Source: JAHEJA01 sp965656445 (GTDB taxonomy: Bacteria > Pseudomonadota > Alphaproteobacteria > Rhodobacterales > Rhodobacteraceae). Taken from it: a DNA stretch of 64,000 nucleotides. This document shows, piece by piece, positions 33,872-43,770 of the stretch. The notes beneath the pieces were generated by a model. That model was not told where the DNA came from. It worked only from the letters and a program-made list of their open reading frames with translations, and did no database searches. The stretch spans positions 1 to 64,000 of the forward strand of contig CBFHKO010000006.1 of the NCBI GenBank assembly GCA_965656445.1. Reading direction: 5' to 3'. Numbering within the stretch: position 1 is the first letter of the stretch; each line of letters opens with the position of its first letter. The position numbers were made by a program, and so were the translations under genes.

Positions 33872-35248
33872 TTAGAAGAAATCAATAGAAACTTGGAGCA
33901 ATCGTTCCACTTCGCTCACATCCGTGGCCAAAGAAAACAAGGCAATGACATCACCTTCGTCAATCCGAGTTTTCCCTGTCGGCTTGACCATCTCCCCATT
34001 CTTTAAGATGCCTCCGACCAAGACGCCTTCTGGGAAATCGATATCACGAATTTGTTGCCCAGCAATCGGCGAAGTCGTCAAAACTTGGGCTTCGATGATT
34101 TCTGCCTCCGCGTCCCCAATGGAATAGACACCCCGCACACGACCATGTCGGATATGGCGCAAGATCGAGCTAACGGTTGTGGCACGCGGGTTAATGTAGG
34201 CATCAATCCCCAAAGGCCCCATCAACGGAACAAGTGTCGGATCATTGATCAAGGCAATAGTCATTGGACAGCCTTTGGCCTTAGCCCGCACAGCCGCCAA
34301 CATGTTGGTTTTATCGTCGTCTGTTACCGAAATGAGAGCATCGGTTTTGGAAATATTCGCCTCATCCAAGAGCCCTGTGTCCAAGCCATCTCCGTTCAGA
34401 ACAATGGTTCGCTCTAACGCATCGGCTGCAATCTCGGCCTGTTCGCGGTTCTTTTCGATGACGCGCGTTCGGACGCGATTTGCGCCACTTTCAAGGGATT
34501 TAGCAACTGATAGGCCAACATTACCGCCGCCGATCACAATCACGCGTTCTTGACGGGCATGTGGTTTGCCAAAGACATCCATACAGCGGCCAACATCATC
34601 AACATGCGACATCACATAGCATTCATCATCGGCAAAGAGCTGATCCCCTGCTTCGGGGGCAAACAAGACCCCTTTGCGACGGACACCAACCACGATTATG
34701 CGCAGTGTTGAAAACAAATCCGTCAATTGGCGCAAAGGCGTATTGAGAACAGGACAGTCTTGATCCAAGCGCAAGCCCAAGAGTTGCGCTCGATCATCCA
34801 AAAACATTTCCGTGTCAAAGGCCGATGGTGTCGATAACCGCTTGAGAGCCGCCTGAGCAACTTCGCGTTCAGGCGAGATGACAACATCAATCGGCAAGTG
34901 GTTGCGACGATAGAGATCTGAATAAATCGCTTGCAGGTAGGACTGACTGCGAAGCCGGGCGATTTTGCGTTGGATGTCAAAGACGGAGTGCGCCACTTGG
35001 CAGGTCACCATGTTCACTTCGTCAGAATGGGTCGCGGCGATGATCATATCTGCATCGCGGGCGCCTGCGCGATCCAACACATCAGGATAAGAGGCAAAGC
35101 CAGCTACCCCTTGCACATCAAGAGTATCCGTTGCGCGGCGCACCAAATCGGGATTGCTATCGACGACTGTGACGTCATTGCGTTCTCCCGCCAAATGACG
35201 CGCAATTTGCCAACCAACTTGACCAGCCCCACAAATAATGACCTTCAT
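33872..35248 (-). CDS. trkA: Trk system potassium transporter regulatory subunit TrkA
   Basis: 458 residues counted from MKVIICGAGQVGWQ; a longer start 30 nt upstream adds an unlikely basic leader. There are two RCK repeats, each with a Rossmann nucleotide-binding fold (VIICGAGQVGWQIA at 3-16; VIVIGGGNVGLSVA near 235) and a TrkA_C domain. It binds NAD(H) or ATP and gates TrkH. It lies between ntrX and trkH, a conserved order in alphaproteobacteria. Confidence 0.94.
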   Translation of the reverse strand: MKVIICGAGQVGWQIARHLAGERNDVTVVDSNPDLVRRATDTLDVQGVAGFASYPDVLDRAGARDADMIIAATHSDEVNMVTCQVAHSVFDIQRKIARLRSQSYLQAIYSDLYRRNHLPIDVVISPEREVAQAALKRLSTPSAFDTEMFLDDRAQLLGLRLDQDCPVLNTPLRQLTDLFSTLRIIVVGVRRKGVLFAPEAGDQLFADDECYVMSHVDDVGRCMDVFGKPHARQERVIVIGGGNVGLSVAKSLESGANRVRTRVIEKNREQAEIAADALERTIVLNGDGLDTGLLDEANISKTDALISVTDDDKTNMLAAVRAKAKGCPMTIALINDPTLVPLMGPLGIDAYINPRATTVSSILRHIRHGRVRGVYSIGDAEAEIIEAQVLTTSPIAGQQIRDIDFPEGVLVGGILKNGEMVKPTGKTRIDEGDVIALFSLATDVSEVERLLQVSIDFF

Positions 35249-35323
35249 TTCGACAACCCCATGGCGTGCTCTTCGCAAGGTTTACTGCATGACATGCAAG
35301 TTGGCTATGGTCAATCCTTGGGT

Positions 35324-36724
35324 TTACTCGGCGTCTTCTTGAATACGCGCAGACTTGCCGCTTGACACAACACCGAGCGATTTCAGCTTGCGATGAAGCG
35401 CGCTGCGCTCCATGCCGACAAAATTGGCTGTCTTGCTGATGTTACCACCAAATCGGTTGATCTGTGCCACAAGGTATTCACGCTCAAACGCCTCACGAGC
35501 TTCGCGAAGAGGTAAGGTGGCTAAAATTCCGCTCACAACACTTCCCCCTTTTGCAGAGTCAGATGAAATGTCACCAGGCAGATCATCAACAGTAATTTCG
35601 CCTGTTCCGTCACCCAAAATCAAAACACGCTCAATCAGGTTTTTCAGCTGACGCACATTCCCAGGCCAAATTTGTGTTTGCAACATCGCAGAAGCATCTT
35701 CGCTTAGACTGCGCAAAGCCAAGCCTTGGGTCTTGTTGAAATGTGCAATGAAATGATCCGTCAAAAGAGGAATATCCTCGCGTCGCTGCTCCAAAGAGGG
35801 AACAGGGATCGGCACAACGTTCAAACGATGGTAGAGTTCTTCACGGAACGTCTTGTTTTGAATTTCCTGCAACAAATCTCGGCTCGTTGAGGAAATCACT
35901 CGAAGATCAACTTTGACTTCATCCGTTCCGCCAACGCGTTGGAATTTTTGATCCACCAAAACACGCAGGATTTTGGATTGTGTGACCAAAGGCATGTCTG
36001 CGATTTCATCAAAATAGATAACGCCGCCATTGGCTTGCTCTAACAATCCCTGATTGGCCCCTTTTGCTTGGCCTTCATGACCAAACAAGACCTCTTCCAT
36101 TCGATCTGGCTCAATGCTTGCGCAATTCACAGAGACAAAAGGCGCGCCTGCACGATCTGAATTTTGATGAATATAGCGCGCAGCCATCTCTTTGCCGACA
36201 CCAGAAGGACCGCTGAGCATAACACGACCGTTTGATTTCGTAACCTTGTCGAGTTGGGTGACAAATGTTTTGAAAACCGCACACTCCCCAATCATTTCGG
36301 ACACAGGGCCATCTTTTTGACGAAGCTCTTGGTTTTCACGGCGCAACCGAGACGTTTCCATGGCGCGTCGGATCACAACAAGCAATTGATCAATGTTAAA
36401 GGGCTTTTCAATGAAATCATAAGCCCCCTGTTTAATCGCCGCGACCGCAATTTCAATGTTGCCGTGTCCTGAAATAATCACGACAGGGACATGGGGATAA
36501 TCGGCTTTGACCTTTTTCAGGATATCGATGCCATCCATATCGCTGTCTTTTAACCAGATGTCCAAAATCAACAAACCAGGAGGCTTGGCATGGACTTCTT
36601 TCATCGCGTCATCGGAGGTTCCAGCCAGTCGTGTTTTGTAGCCTTCGTCGATCAAAATATCGGAAATAAGATGACGAATGTCTTTCTCGTCATCTACAAT
36701 CAATATGTCATTTACATCCGTCAC
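35324..36724 (-). CDS. ntrX: Nitrogen assimilation response regulator NtrX
   Basis: 466 residues from a GTG (VTDVNDILIVDDE) chosen for its AAGGG 7 nt upstream, 4 nt after the ntrY stop. A receiver domain with the phospho-Asp in LLILDIWL is followed by an AAA+ domain (Walker A GPSGVGKE, Walker B VIYFDEI) and a Fis-type HTH (ISKTANFVGMERSALHRKLK). The loop that normally reads GAFTGA is replaced by FGHEGQAKGANQG, so sigma-54 contact is probably lost. It is the partner of NtrY. Confidence 0.94.
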   Translation of the reverse strand: MTDVNDILIVDDEKDIRHLISDILIDEGYKTRLAGTSDDAMKEVHAKPPGLLILDIWLKDSDMDGIDILKKVKADYPHVPVVIISGHGNIEIAVAAIKQGAYDFIEKPFNIDQLLVVIRRAMETSRLRRENQELRQKDGPVSEMIGECAVFKTFVTQLDKVTKSNGRVMLSGPSGVGKEMAARYIHQNSDRAGAPFVSVNCASIEPDRMEEVLFGHEGQAKGANQGLLEQANGGVIYFDEIADMPLVTQSKILRVLVDQKFQRVGGTDEVKVDLRVISSTSRDLLQEIQNKTFREELYHRLNVVPIPVPSLEQRREDIPLLTDHFIAHFNKTQGLALRSLSEDASAMLQTQIWPGNVRQLKNLIERVLILGDGTGEITVDDLPGDISSDSAKGGSVVSGILATLPLREAREAFEREYLVAQINRFGGNISKTANFVGMERSALHRKLKSLGVVSSGKSARIQEDAE

Positions 36725-36728
36725 ACTA

Positions 36729-38975
36729 CTACCCTTCAATCCCAACCATAATCACCGGCAACTCTATTATCGCACATGCGCCAAAATGAGCCACCCCTTC
36801 GAGCGGTTTTGCGTCAACCAAGCGTAAATTCCCCCCATGCTCCTCGATGATCTTTTTCACAATCGGCAAACCAAGGCCTGTGCCTTTGTCCCGTGTTGTG
36901 ACATAGGGTTCGAATAAACGCGATCTGTCCTGAGGCAATCCTATTCCATTATCTAAAATCGAAATGTGAACAGCCTCATCTTGCATCGAGATAGATACAT
37001 GAATGCGGCCTTTCAAATCCGGCTCAATTCCTTTTTCCAATCTCGTCTCAATAGCTTCACCCGCATTCTTTAGCAAGTTGGTAAGCGCTTGTGACATCAT
37101 CGTTGCATCAACATCAGCTTCGACTGAGCTAACCTGCTTATCAATACTAAAGGTCACATTCGGTTGACCATTGACCTGCAACAAATAAGCCGCATCAACA
37201 AGGGCCACAATATCATCGTGCCGTTTCTCTGGCTCTGGCATGCGGGCAAATTTAGAAAATTCATCAACAATGCGCCGCAAGTCATTGGTTTGCCTCACAA
37301 TAACCCCTGTGAGCTGTTCCAAGCTATCTGCGTCTTCGTCGAGTTTTGGGCCAAACTTGCGTTTGATGCGCTCTGCAGAGAGCTGAATAGGTGTGAGGGG
37401 ATTCTTGATTTCATGCGCAATGCGCCGTGCCACATCCCCCCATGCGGCTGAGCGTTGAGCGGAAACCAAATCCGTCACATCATCGAAGGCAACCACGTAG
37501 CCTTCTAAGGTATCATCCCCAAGCTGACGTTTTGACATCCGTACAAGGAGGTTCTCAACACGACCAGCGCGCACCACTTTGATTTCCTCTTGCACGCTGG
37601 CTGCGCCTGTTTCCTTAAGCCGTTCAAAGAGCGGCATAAATTCTGGCACCGCAACACCGAGATCAACCGCCTCTTGGGTGTCACTCCACCCCAGCAGACG
37701 TTCAGCGGATCGGTTCACAAACGATATCCGGCCTAAGGCATCTAATCCAACAACACCTGATGTGACTGAGGTCAAAACGGAATCAAACATGCGCCGCCGC
37801 TGTTCAATTTGATCCGTCGAATCGAGCAAGGTATCGCGTTGAACTTTGAGCTGACGGGTCATTTGGTTGAAATACACCCCAAGCTGGGCAATTTCATCAT
37901 CCCCCTCTTCTTCGATCACTTGCGTGTCCAACTCACCTTGGCCAACGCGTTGCGCCGCTCCAGCTAGACGTCCAATTGGACGCGACAGGCGCTCTGCAAA
38001 CCACAAAGCCAAGAGGACAGAGGCAACAATAAGCAGCACAGCAAAAGCGAGGTATAAGATTGCGAAGTCAAACAAAACGCGGCCACGCTCGGATTCGCGT
38101 TGTTGATAAAAGAGCGCCGTTTCCTGAGTATCATCCAAAAGGGCGAGCAATTCACCATCAACGTCGCGCGTCACATAGAGGTAATAGTCGCTAAACCCGT
38201 CCAAATAGACCAAGGCGCGCATTTCATTGTTGATCCAATCCTCGATCAATACGACATCCGCCAAAGAGGCGTCGATTTCAGCGGCGCTCGGATCTTCGAA
38301 ATCAAAGAGGTAAGATCGATCTCCGCGAAACAATATCGAACCCGATCCATCAATGATGAAGGCTTCGCGCAGCCCACGTTGAATCTCAAGCTGACCTGCG
38401 CTCAATTCCTCACGCAAGACTTCGGGATCAATGGAGCCTTCGCGGATTTTTTTGCGCACCAAGCGCGTTGCAAGATCAATCGCATCTTCGCGCAAGGCAG
38501 ATTTTTGTTCTTGTTCATAGGATTGCGCAGCGGACAGAGAGGCAGAAATCACCCCCTGAACACGGGTCGAAAACCACGCTTCAAGCCCCATATTCACCGA
38601 CAATACCGCAAATATCGCCACGGTGATCGTTGGCAAGAGCGCCATAATCGTAAACACACCTGTGAGGCGAAGGTGCAAACGGGATCCCGCCGATTTACGA
38701 CGTCGATCCGCGATGATGCGCAACACGCGCTGCAAGACCAAAGCGACGATCAGCAGGGTATAGACCAAATCGGCCATCAAAACGATGCGAAGCAGAGGCG
38801 AAATCGCCCCCTGATCCATGGGACCCAATACAATATAAGTTGCGAGAGCAAGGCATGGACCCAGAAGGATCAAACCAATATTGGCCGCCGCAACAAAGCG
38901 GCGTTTCCGCCTGAGACGCAGAAATTGTGTCCAGAGACTTTGCCGGCGACGACTATCCAAGCGTTTCACTTCCAC
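36729..38975 (-). CDS. ntrY: Nitrogen regulation sensor histidine kinase NtrY
   Basis: A 748-residue membrane kinase: three to four N-terminal helices (about 28-130), a periplasmic sensor loop, a last helix near 300-325, a HAMP linker (ERLSRPIGRLAGAAQRVGQG), a PAS domain, and a kinase core with the H-box AHEIKNPLTPIQLSAERIKR. Its N and G boxes (LLKNAGEAI, DNGIGLP, GTGLGLPIVKKI) are complete. It signals to NtrX in nitrogen or redox control. The GTG start has a weak ribosome site. Confidence 0.93.
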   Translation of the reverse strand: MEVKRLDSRRRQSLWTQFLRLRRKRRFVAAANIGLILLGPCLALATYIVLGPMDQGAISPLLRIVLMADLVYTLLIVALVLQRVLRIIADRRRKSAGSRLHLRLTGVFTIMALLPTITVAIFAVLSVNMGLEAWFSTRVQGVISASLSAAQSYEQEQKSALREDAIDLATRLVRKKIREGSIDPEVLREELSAGQLEIQRGLREAFIIDGSGSILFRGDRSYLFDFEDPSAAEIDASLADVVLIEDWINNEMRALVYLDGFSDYYLYVTRDVDGELLALLDDTQETALFYQQRESERGRVLFDFAILYLAFAVLLIVASVLLALWFAERLSRPIGRLAGAAQRVGQGELDTQVIEEEGDDEIAQLGVYFNQMTRQLKVQRDTLLDSTDQIEQRRRMFDSVLTSVTSGVVGLDALGRISFVNRSAERLLGWSDTQEAVDLGVAVPEFMPLFERLKETGAASVQEEIKVVRAGRVENLLVRMSKRQLGDDTLEGYVVAFDDVTDLVSAQRSAAWGDVARRIAHEIKNPLTPIQLSAERIKRKFGPKLDEDADSLEQLTGVIVRQTNDLRRIVDEFSKFARMPEPEKRHDDIVALVDAAYLLQVNGQPNVTFSIDKQVSSVEADVDATMMSQALTNLLKNAGEAIETRLEKGIEPDLKGRIHVSISMQDEAVHISILDNGIGLPQDRSRLFEPYVTTRDKGTGLGLPIVKKIIEEHGGNLRLVDAKPLEGVAHFGACAIIELPVIMVGIEG

Positions 38976-39037
38976 CCTGATCCGCTTTGGTTTGGTCCAA
39001 AGCCTGCGTTACAATAGAGCCATAGTCTGTTGCTCTA

Positions 39038-40411
39038 TTACATCAGTTTTCGACGACGGGTGACACTAATGTCAAGCTCGTTAATCTTCTTGCGCAAAGT
39101 ATTGCGATTTATCCCCAATAAATCGGCACATTTCGCCTGATTTCCGCCTGTTGCATCCAGTGCAATCTCAATTAAAGGAACTTCGATTTCTCGTAAAATT
39201 CGAGAATAGACACCAGGCGGTGGGAGCATATTTCCATGAAGATCAAAATACCGACGCAAATGACGTTCGACATCCGACGACAGCTTATCCCCGCTTCCAT
39301 GTTGGATAACATCCTTGATTGCAGGTTGCGAGCCTAGCGCGGCTTCGACTTCGACCAAGGACACCTGTGGTTCACGCGCCGTCAGGGCCAAGCGTTTCAC
39401 GATATTCTCAAGCTGGCGTACATTTCCCGGCCAGCTATAATTCTTGAACAAGGCACCCGCCTCTTCGCTCAATGTGCGCGTCACGCCCACATCTGCGTCA
39501 AGTTTTGCGAAAAAATGATCGCTCAAGAGCAAAATATCATCAATGCGCTCGCGCAATGAGGGAACCTCTATCGTTGCACCCCCAAGGCGATAGTAGAGGT
39601 CGCTGCGCAACTTGCCTTGATCAATCGCATCGTTGAAATTGCCCTGCATTGTGCCCAGAAAGCGTGGCTTGGCATCCATAGGCGCATCAATCATGCGCAC
39701 GATACGCCCCTGTATATCCGCTGCAATATCCGTGACCTCTTCGAAAACGACTGTTCCCCCTTTGGCGCGTGACAATACACGGGCAGGTCCGTCGATATCC
39801 TCAAGATCCGAGGGTTTGACATTCACAAAGGGCAAATTTCGACGATCGGAAAAATCATGCAGAACTTTGGCAATCAGGGATTTTCCTGTCCCAGATTCCC
39901 CAGAAATCAAAACGGGCAAATCCGCGTTCATCAATCCTGCAGTCACCCGATAAAGCGATTGCATAACAGCCGTTTCACCGATCAACGGCAAACCATCATC
40001 CATTTGCTGCGCCGCTCCGCTATCCGAGCGTGTTCGCCCAGCGGAGCGACTAAAATCAAGCGCCTTGGACGTGCGTTTCATCAAATCAGGCAAATCAAAG
40101 GGCTTGGGCAAATAATCAAAGGCTTTGGCCTCGGTCGCCTGAATAGCCGTCATAATGTTGTTTTGCGCTGAAATAACGATGACTGGCATGTCGGGGCGGT
40201 CTTGATGAATCTTTGGCAACATCTCAAGGCCATTGCCGTCAGGCATCATGACATCTGTGATGATGGCATCGCCCTTTCCTTCGGCGACCCAGCGCATCAA
40301 GGTGGTCAAGCTTGAGGTTGCATGTACGCGACAGCCTGCGCGCGTCAGGGCTTGGGTTAAAACCGTTCGGATTGTGCGGTCATCATCTGCGACCAAAACA
40401 GTACCATCCAT
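39038..40411 (-). CDS. ntrC: Nitrogen regulation response regulator NtrC, lacking the GAFTGA motif
   Basis: 457 residues: receiver (phospho-Asp in AIITDVMMPDG), AAA+ domain with Walker A GESGTGKS, and a Fis-type HTH at the end (GGNQAKCADLLGINRNTLRK). The stretch where other NtrC proteins have ELFGHEKGAFTGA reads LEDIDGPARVLSRAKGG, so the sigma-54 contact loop is missing, and Walker B is altered to VVFEEV. Rhodobacter capsulatus NtrC lacks the same loop and works with the housekeeping sigma factor. It is in the dusB-ntrB-ntrC-ntrY-ntrX operon. Confidence 0.95.
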   Translation of the reverse strand: MDGTVLVADDDRTIRTVLTQALTRAGCRVHATSSLTTLMRWVAEGKGDAIITDVMMPDGNGLEMLPKIHQDRPDMPVIVISAQNNIMTAIQATEAKAFDYLPKPFDLPDLMKRTSKALDFSRSAGRTRSDSGAAQQMDDGLPLIGETAVMQSLYRVTAGLMNADLPVLISGESGTGKSLIAKVLHDFSDRRNLPFVNVKPSDLEDIDGPARVLSRAKGGTVVFEEVTDIAADIQGRIVRMIDAPMDAKPRFLGTMQGNFNDAIDQGKLRSDLYYRLGGATIEVPSLRERIDDILLLSDHFFAKLDADVGVTRTLSEEAGALFKNYSWPGNVRQLENIVKRLALTAREPQVSLVEVEAALGSQPAIKDVIQHGSGDKLSSDVERHLRRYFDLHGNMLPPPGVYSRILREIEVPLIEIALDATGGNQAKCADLLGINRNTLRKKINELDISVTRRRKLM

Positions 40412-40422
40412 CGTTTAACTCC

Positions 40423-41499
40423 TTATTCTCTTGCGGCTTTTGGAACAGTCGGAAGCGAGATGCGGAACACGGTGCGCCCCGGCACGGAGTCAACTGTGAT
40501 CCAGCCATTATGTTCCAAGATAATTTTGCTCGCCAAGGCCAACCCCAATCCAGTTCCGTTTTCGCGTCCCGACACAAAGGGTTCGAACACATCAGATTTA
40601 ATTTCAGCAGCAAGCCCAGGACCATCGTCCCAAATTTCCACCTGTAGCGGCAAGGCCTGCCCTGCCCCATCAGAGCGACGAAGACGAAAACTATGTTCAT
40701 AAAAAGTCCGAAGCCGAATAACGCCCCCATCCTTGGAGGCCGCTTCAGACGCGTTCTTGATGAGGTTCATCACCACTTGGAGCAATTGATCGCTATCGCC
40801 AAACACATCTGGCAAAGAGGGATCATATTCTTCGCTGATTGTCATATGCGCCCCAAACCCAAGTTGTGCAGACCGCATTGCGCGGTGCAAGACATCATGG
40901 ATATTGACTGGGCGACACCGCGGTGTCGTGAGATTGCCAAATTGATCAACCTGTTCCAACAGCTTCACAATGCGACGGGTTTCCGCGACGATCAAATCGG
41001 TCAACTCTTGATCCTCAGGCTCAAGGCCCATTGACAACAGCTGCGCCGCCCCCGTGATCCCAGCCAAAGGATTTTTGATCTCATGCGCCAGCATTTCCGC
41101 CATACCGATTGCGGATTTCGCCGCCGCCTTCACAGATTGGCTTTGGTTCATACGACCTGCCAATTCGCGCGGTGCAATCAAGAGGATCATATAGCCAGGA
41201 TGCCCAGTTACAGGCGCGAATTTCAAATTGCACTGAAGCGGTGCGCGTTCTCCTGTTCCGACATCCACATCATTGACAAAGAGCGGCGTTCCCGAGAGGC
41301 GCGATCTCAGAAAGCTTTCTTCCAAAGGCGCATCGACGGCAAGCTTGTCCCAAATCGGCGTGTCCAAAAGCCCACGTATCGAGGAATTAAAAAACCCCTC
41401 CGCCGCCGAGTTAATGTCCTTGATCCGATCTTGTTCGTCCAACAAAACCGCAGGTGTTGGGAGCGATCCCCAAAGTGCTCTTAACATGTCATCCGTCAT
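40423..41499 (-). CDS. ntrB: Nitrogen regulation sensor kinase NtrB
   Basis: A 358-residue soluble kinase/phosphatase that acts on NtrC under control of PII. It has an N-terminal PAS domain (TPAVLLDEQDRIKDINSAAE), the H-box MLAHEIKNPLAGI near 137-149, the N-box NLIKNASEA and the GTGLGLALASKII ATP lid. It overlaps dusB by 4 nt and is followed by ntrC after 11 nt. Confidence 0.94.
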   Translation of the reverse strand: MTDDMLRALWGSLPTPAVLLDEQDRIKDINSAAEGFFNSSIRGLLDTPIWDKLAVDAPLEESFLRSRLSGTPLFVNDVDVGTGERAPLQCNLKFAPVTGHPGYMILLIAPRELAGRMNQSQSVKAAAKSAIGMAEMLAHEIKNPLAGITGAAQLLSMGLEPEDQELTDLIVAETRRIVKLLEQVDQFGNLTTPRCRPVNIHDVLHRAMRSAQLGFGAHMTISEEYDPSLPDVFGDSDQLLQVVMNLIKNASEAASKDGGVIRLRTFYEHSFRLRRSDGAGQALPLQVEIWDDGPGLAAEIKSDVFEPFVSGRENGTGLGLALASKIILEHNGWITVDSVPGRTVFRISLPTVPKAARE

Positions 41500-42473
41500 G
41501 CCGCCTCGCTTTCCAATAGAGCATCAGGCAACCGTGAAATCACCTTATCCGTTTGTTTTTCCGTGAGGATTTGACGCCTGAGCGCAGTCGAGGTTTGGGC
41601 GTAATCCATATACCATCCTAAATGCTTGCGCGCGACGCGCGATCCAAGCTCAACCCCGTAGAACCCAAGCATAGCCTCATAATGTTCCACGACCATATCC
41701 GCAAAAGCCGCCCCTTGTGGAATAGGAACAGCTGGCAATCCATAAAGCTCATGCGCGAGTTGCGCCAATAGCCAAGGTCGCCCCTGCGCACCGCGACCAA
41801 CCATAATGCCATTGGCCCCACTTAGGCGCAGAGCCTCACGTGCGCTAGCGCCATCCACAATGTCGCCATTGGCAATCACAGGAATATCGACGGCCTGTTT
41901 TACGTTTGATATGGCGGCCCAGTTAGCCTGCCCTTTATAAAACTGACATCTTGTGCGCCCATGAATGGTCAGCATTTGTATGCCTGCTCGTTCCGCACGC
42001 ACCGCCAAGTCACGCGCGTTCATCAACCGCTCATCCCAGCCAAGCCGTGTCTTGAGCGTCACGGGAATATCTACCGCCGCCACGACAGCCTCGATCAGCG
42101 TCAGCGCGTGATCGAGGTCTTGCAACAGCGCAGAGCCTGAATAGCCATTCACCACCTTTTTCGCAGGACAGCCCATGTTGATGTCAATAAAACGCGCGCC
42201 ATTGTCCGCGACCACTTTGGCCGCTTCTGACATCCAATAAGCATCCCGACCTGCAATTTGAACTGATGTATTCTCAATCCCAAAGCCCAGCTCGGCCTTT
42301 TCGCGCACACCTGGCTTGGCTTGGATCATTTCTTGGCTTGCGATCATTTCACTCACAACGAGGCCCGCGCCAAAACGGGACACCAAATTGCGAAACGGTA
42401 AATCCGTTATCCCTGCGAGAGGCGCCAAGAATATCGGCGGTTTAAGGTGATATGATCCCAAAGTGATCGACAA
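41496..42473 (-). CDS. dusB: tRNA-dihydrouridine synthase DusB (nifR3)
   Basis: A 325-residue FMN enzyme reducing uridine in tRNA. It has PLAGITDLPFR at 18-28, NMGCPAKKVVNGYSGSALL with the catalytic cysteine near 102, and TIHGRTRCQFYKG near 170. The frame contains no ATG; the start is a TTG with GGAG 6 nt upstream. dusB heads the ntrBC operon, as nifR3 does in Rhodobacter capsulatus. Confidence 0.94.
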   Translation of the reverse strand: MSITLGSYHLKPPIFLAPLAGITDLPFRNLVSRFGAGLVVSEMIASQEMIQAKPGVREKAELGFGIENTSVQIAGRDAYWMSEAAKVVADNGARFIDINMGCPAKKVVNGYSGSALLQDLDHALTLIEAVVAAVDIPVTLKTRLGWDERLMNARDLAVRAERAGIQMLTIHGRTRCQFYKGQANWAAISNVKQAVDIPVIANGDIVDGASAREALRLSGANGIMVGRGAQGRPWLLAQLAHELYGLPAVPIPQGAAFADMVVEHYEAMLGFYGVELGSRVARKHLGWYMDYAQTSTALRRQILTEKQTDKVISRLPDALLESEAA

Positions 42474-42561
42474 AGGAGGCTCCGATTTTTCTATAAAACT
42501 ATCGAGCTACCTTTTCTGGCGCAAGTACAGTTTGATGAATTAATACTCAATTTGGTGAATT

Positions 42562-42573
42562 TGCACAAAATTT
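42562..42573. promoter_or_regulatory. TGCACAAAATTT site upstream of dusB-ntrBC
   Basis: This 12-mer, about 90 bp before the dusB start, is repeated exactly at 44729-44740 upstream of amtB. Its TGCAC core equals half of the enteric NtrC site (TGCAC...GTGCA). It lies in the divergent 167-bp gap between dusB and ispD. Confidence 0.4.
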
Positions 42574-42640
42574 AATCATACTGATCGGCATTGCGAAACT
42601 AAAGGCAGTTGCGTAAACAGAAGAAAAGGAGAGTATCGCC

Positions 42641-43291
42641 ATGACAACCATCGCCATTATCGTTGCCGCAGGTCGTGGCACCCGTGCGGGTGGAGATGTC
42701 CCCAAACAATGGCAAATGCTCTGTGGAAAACGGGTATTGGATTGGACTATCGAGGCCTTTCAATCCCACCCAAAGATAGATGATATTTGCGTCGTTCTTC
42801 ACCCTGATGATGTGGACTTGCTCAACATGCCTTCCGTGATGACCTGTCTCGGCGGTGAAAATCGCAATGACTCGGTCAAAAATGGGCTCAAGGCGATTGC
42901 GGCCAAATCCCCGGACGTAGTTTTGATCCATGACGCCGCCCGTGCAACTGTGGAGGCCCCTGTCATTGACGGGGTTCTTGACGCGCTCGAAACCCATGAC
43001 GCAGCAGCCCCCGCGCTTGCTGTGACAGATGCGCTCTGGCATGGGAGCGAGGGTTTGGTCACAGGTGTTCAGGATCGCAGCACGCTCTTTCGTGCGCAAA
43101 CGCCCCAAGGATTTAAGTTTAATAAAATCCTTGAAGCCCATGAAAAAAATAGGGAAACCGCATCAGATGATGTAGAAATCGCGCGCAGGTTTGGGCTCGA
43201 CGTTGCCATCACACTCGGCTCTGAAGACAATTTGAAAATCACAACTCCGCAAGATTTTGCTCGCGCGGACCGCATATTGAGGAATAGATAA
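42641..43291 (+). CDS. ispD: 2-C-methyl-D-erythritol 4-phosphate cytidylyltransferase
   Basis: A 216-residue enzyme of the MEP isoprenoid pathway. The CTP loop AIIVAAGRGTRAGGDVPKQW is at 5-24, the VLIHDAARA motif near 95, and an RAQTPQGFK segment near 150. The stop overlaps the ispF start (TAATG). In many alphaproteobacteria IspD and IspF are fused; here they are separate but coupled. GGAGAG precedes the ATG. Confidence 0.95.
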   Translation: MTTIAIIVAAGRGTRAGGDVPKQWQMLCGKRVLDWTIEAFQSHPKIDDICVVLHPDDVDLLNMPSVMTCLGGENRNDSVKNGLKAIAAKSPDVVLIHDAARATVEAPVIDGVLDALETHDAAAPALAVTDALWHGSEGLVTGVQDRSTLFRAQTPQGFKFNKILEAHEKNRETASDDVEIARRFGLDVAITLGSEDNLKITTPQDFARADRILRNR

Positions 43292-43770
43292 TGGATATCC
43301 GCCTTGGAAATGGATATGACGTCCATGCATTTGAAGATGGGGATCACGTGATCCTCTGTGGGGTCCGCATTCCCCATTCAGCCAAGCTCAAGGGGCATTC
43401 AGATGCCGACGTCGCCATGCACGCCATCACCGACGCGCTCTATGGAGCCTTGGCTGAAGGCGACATTGGCCGCCACTTCCCCCCCTCCGATCCTCAGTGG
43501 AAGGGGGCCGCCAGTGATATTTTCCTGAAACACGCGGTAGAATTGGTGCGTGAACGTGGATTTAACGTCTCCAATATTGACTGCACGATCATTTGCGAGC
43601 GCCCAAAAATTGGCCCCCATGCTGAGGCCATGCAATCACAGCTTGCCAGTATTATGGATATGGAGGCCTCTCGCATTAGCGTCAAAGCCACAACAAGCGA
43701 ACGTCTGGGATTCACTGGACGCGAAGAAGGCATTGCCTCCATTGCCACGGCCGCTTTGGTGGCCTCATGA
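43291..43770 (+). CDS. ispF: 2-C-methyl-D-erythritol 2,4-cyclodiphosphate synthase
   Basis: A 159-residue zinc enzyme of the MEP pathway. The metal ligands lie in GNGYDVHAF (D8, H10 region) and the substrate loop is LKGHSDADVAMHAITDALYGA; SVKATTSERLGFTGR-type sequence is near the end. It overlaps ispD by one base and pgpA by four bases. Confidence 0.96.
   Translation: MDIRLGNGYDVHAFEDGDHVILCGVRIPHSAKLKGHSDADVAMHAITDALYGALAEGDIGRHFPPSDPQWKGAASDIFLKHAVELVRERGFNVSNIDCTIICERPKIGPHAEAMQSQLASIMDMEASRISVKATTSERLGFTGREEGIASIATAALVAS

Noticed and set aside
36725..36745. TTG start of NtrX at 36745
   Set aside because: It lies inside the ntrY end without a ribosome site; the GTG at 36724 has AAGGG at 7 nt.
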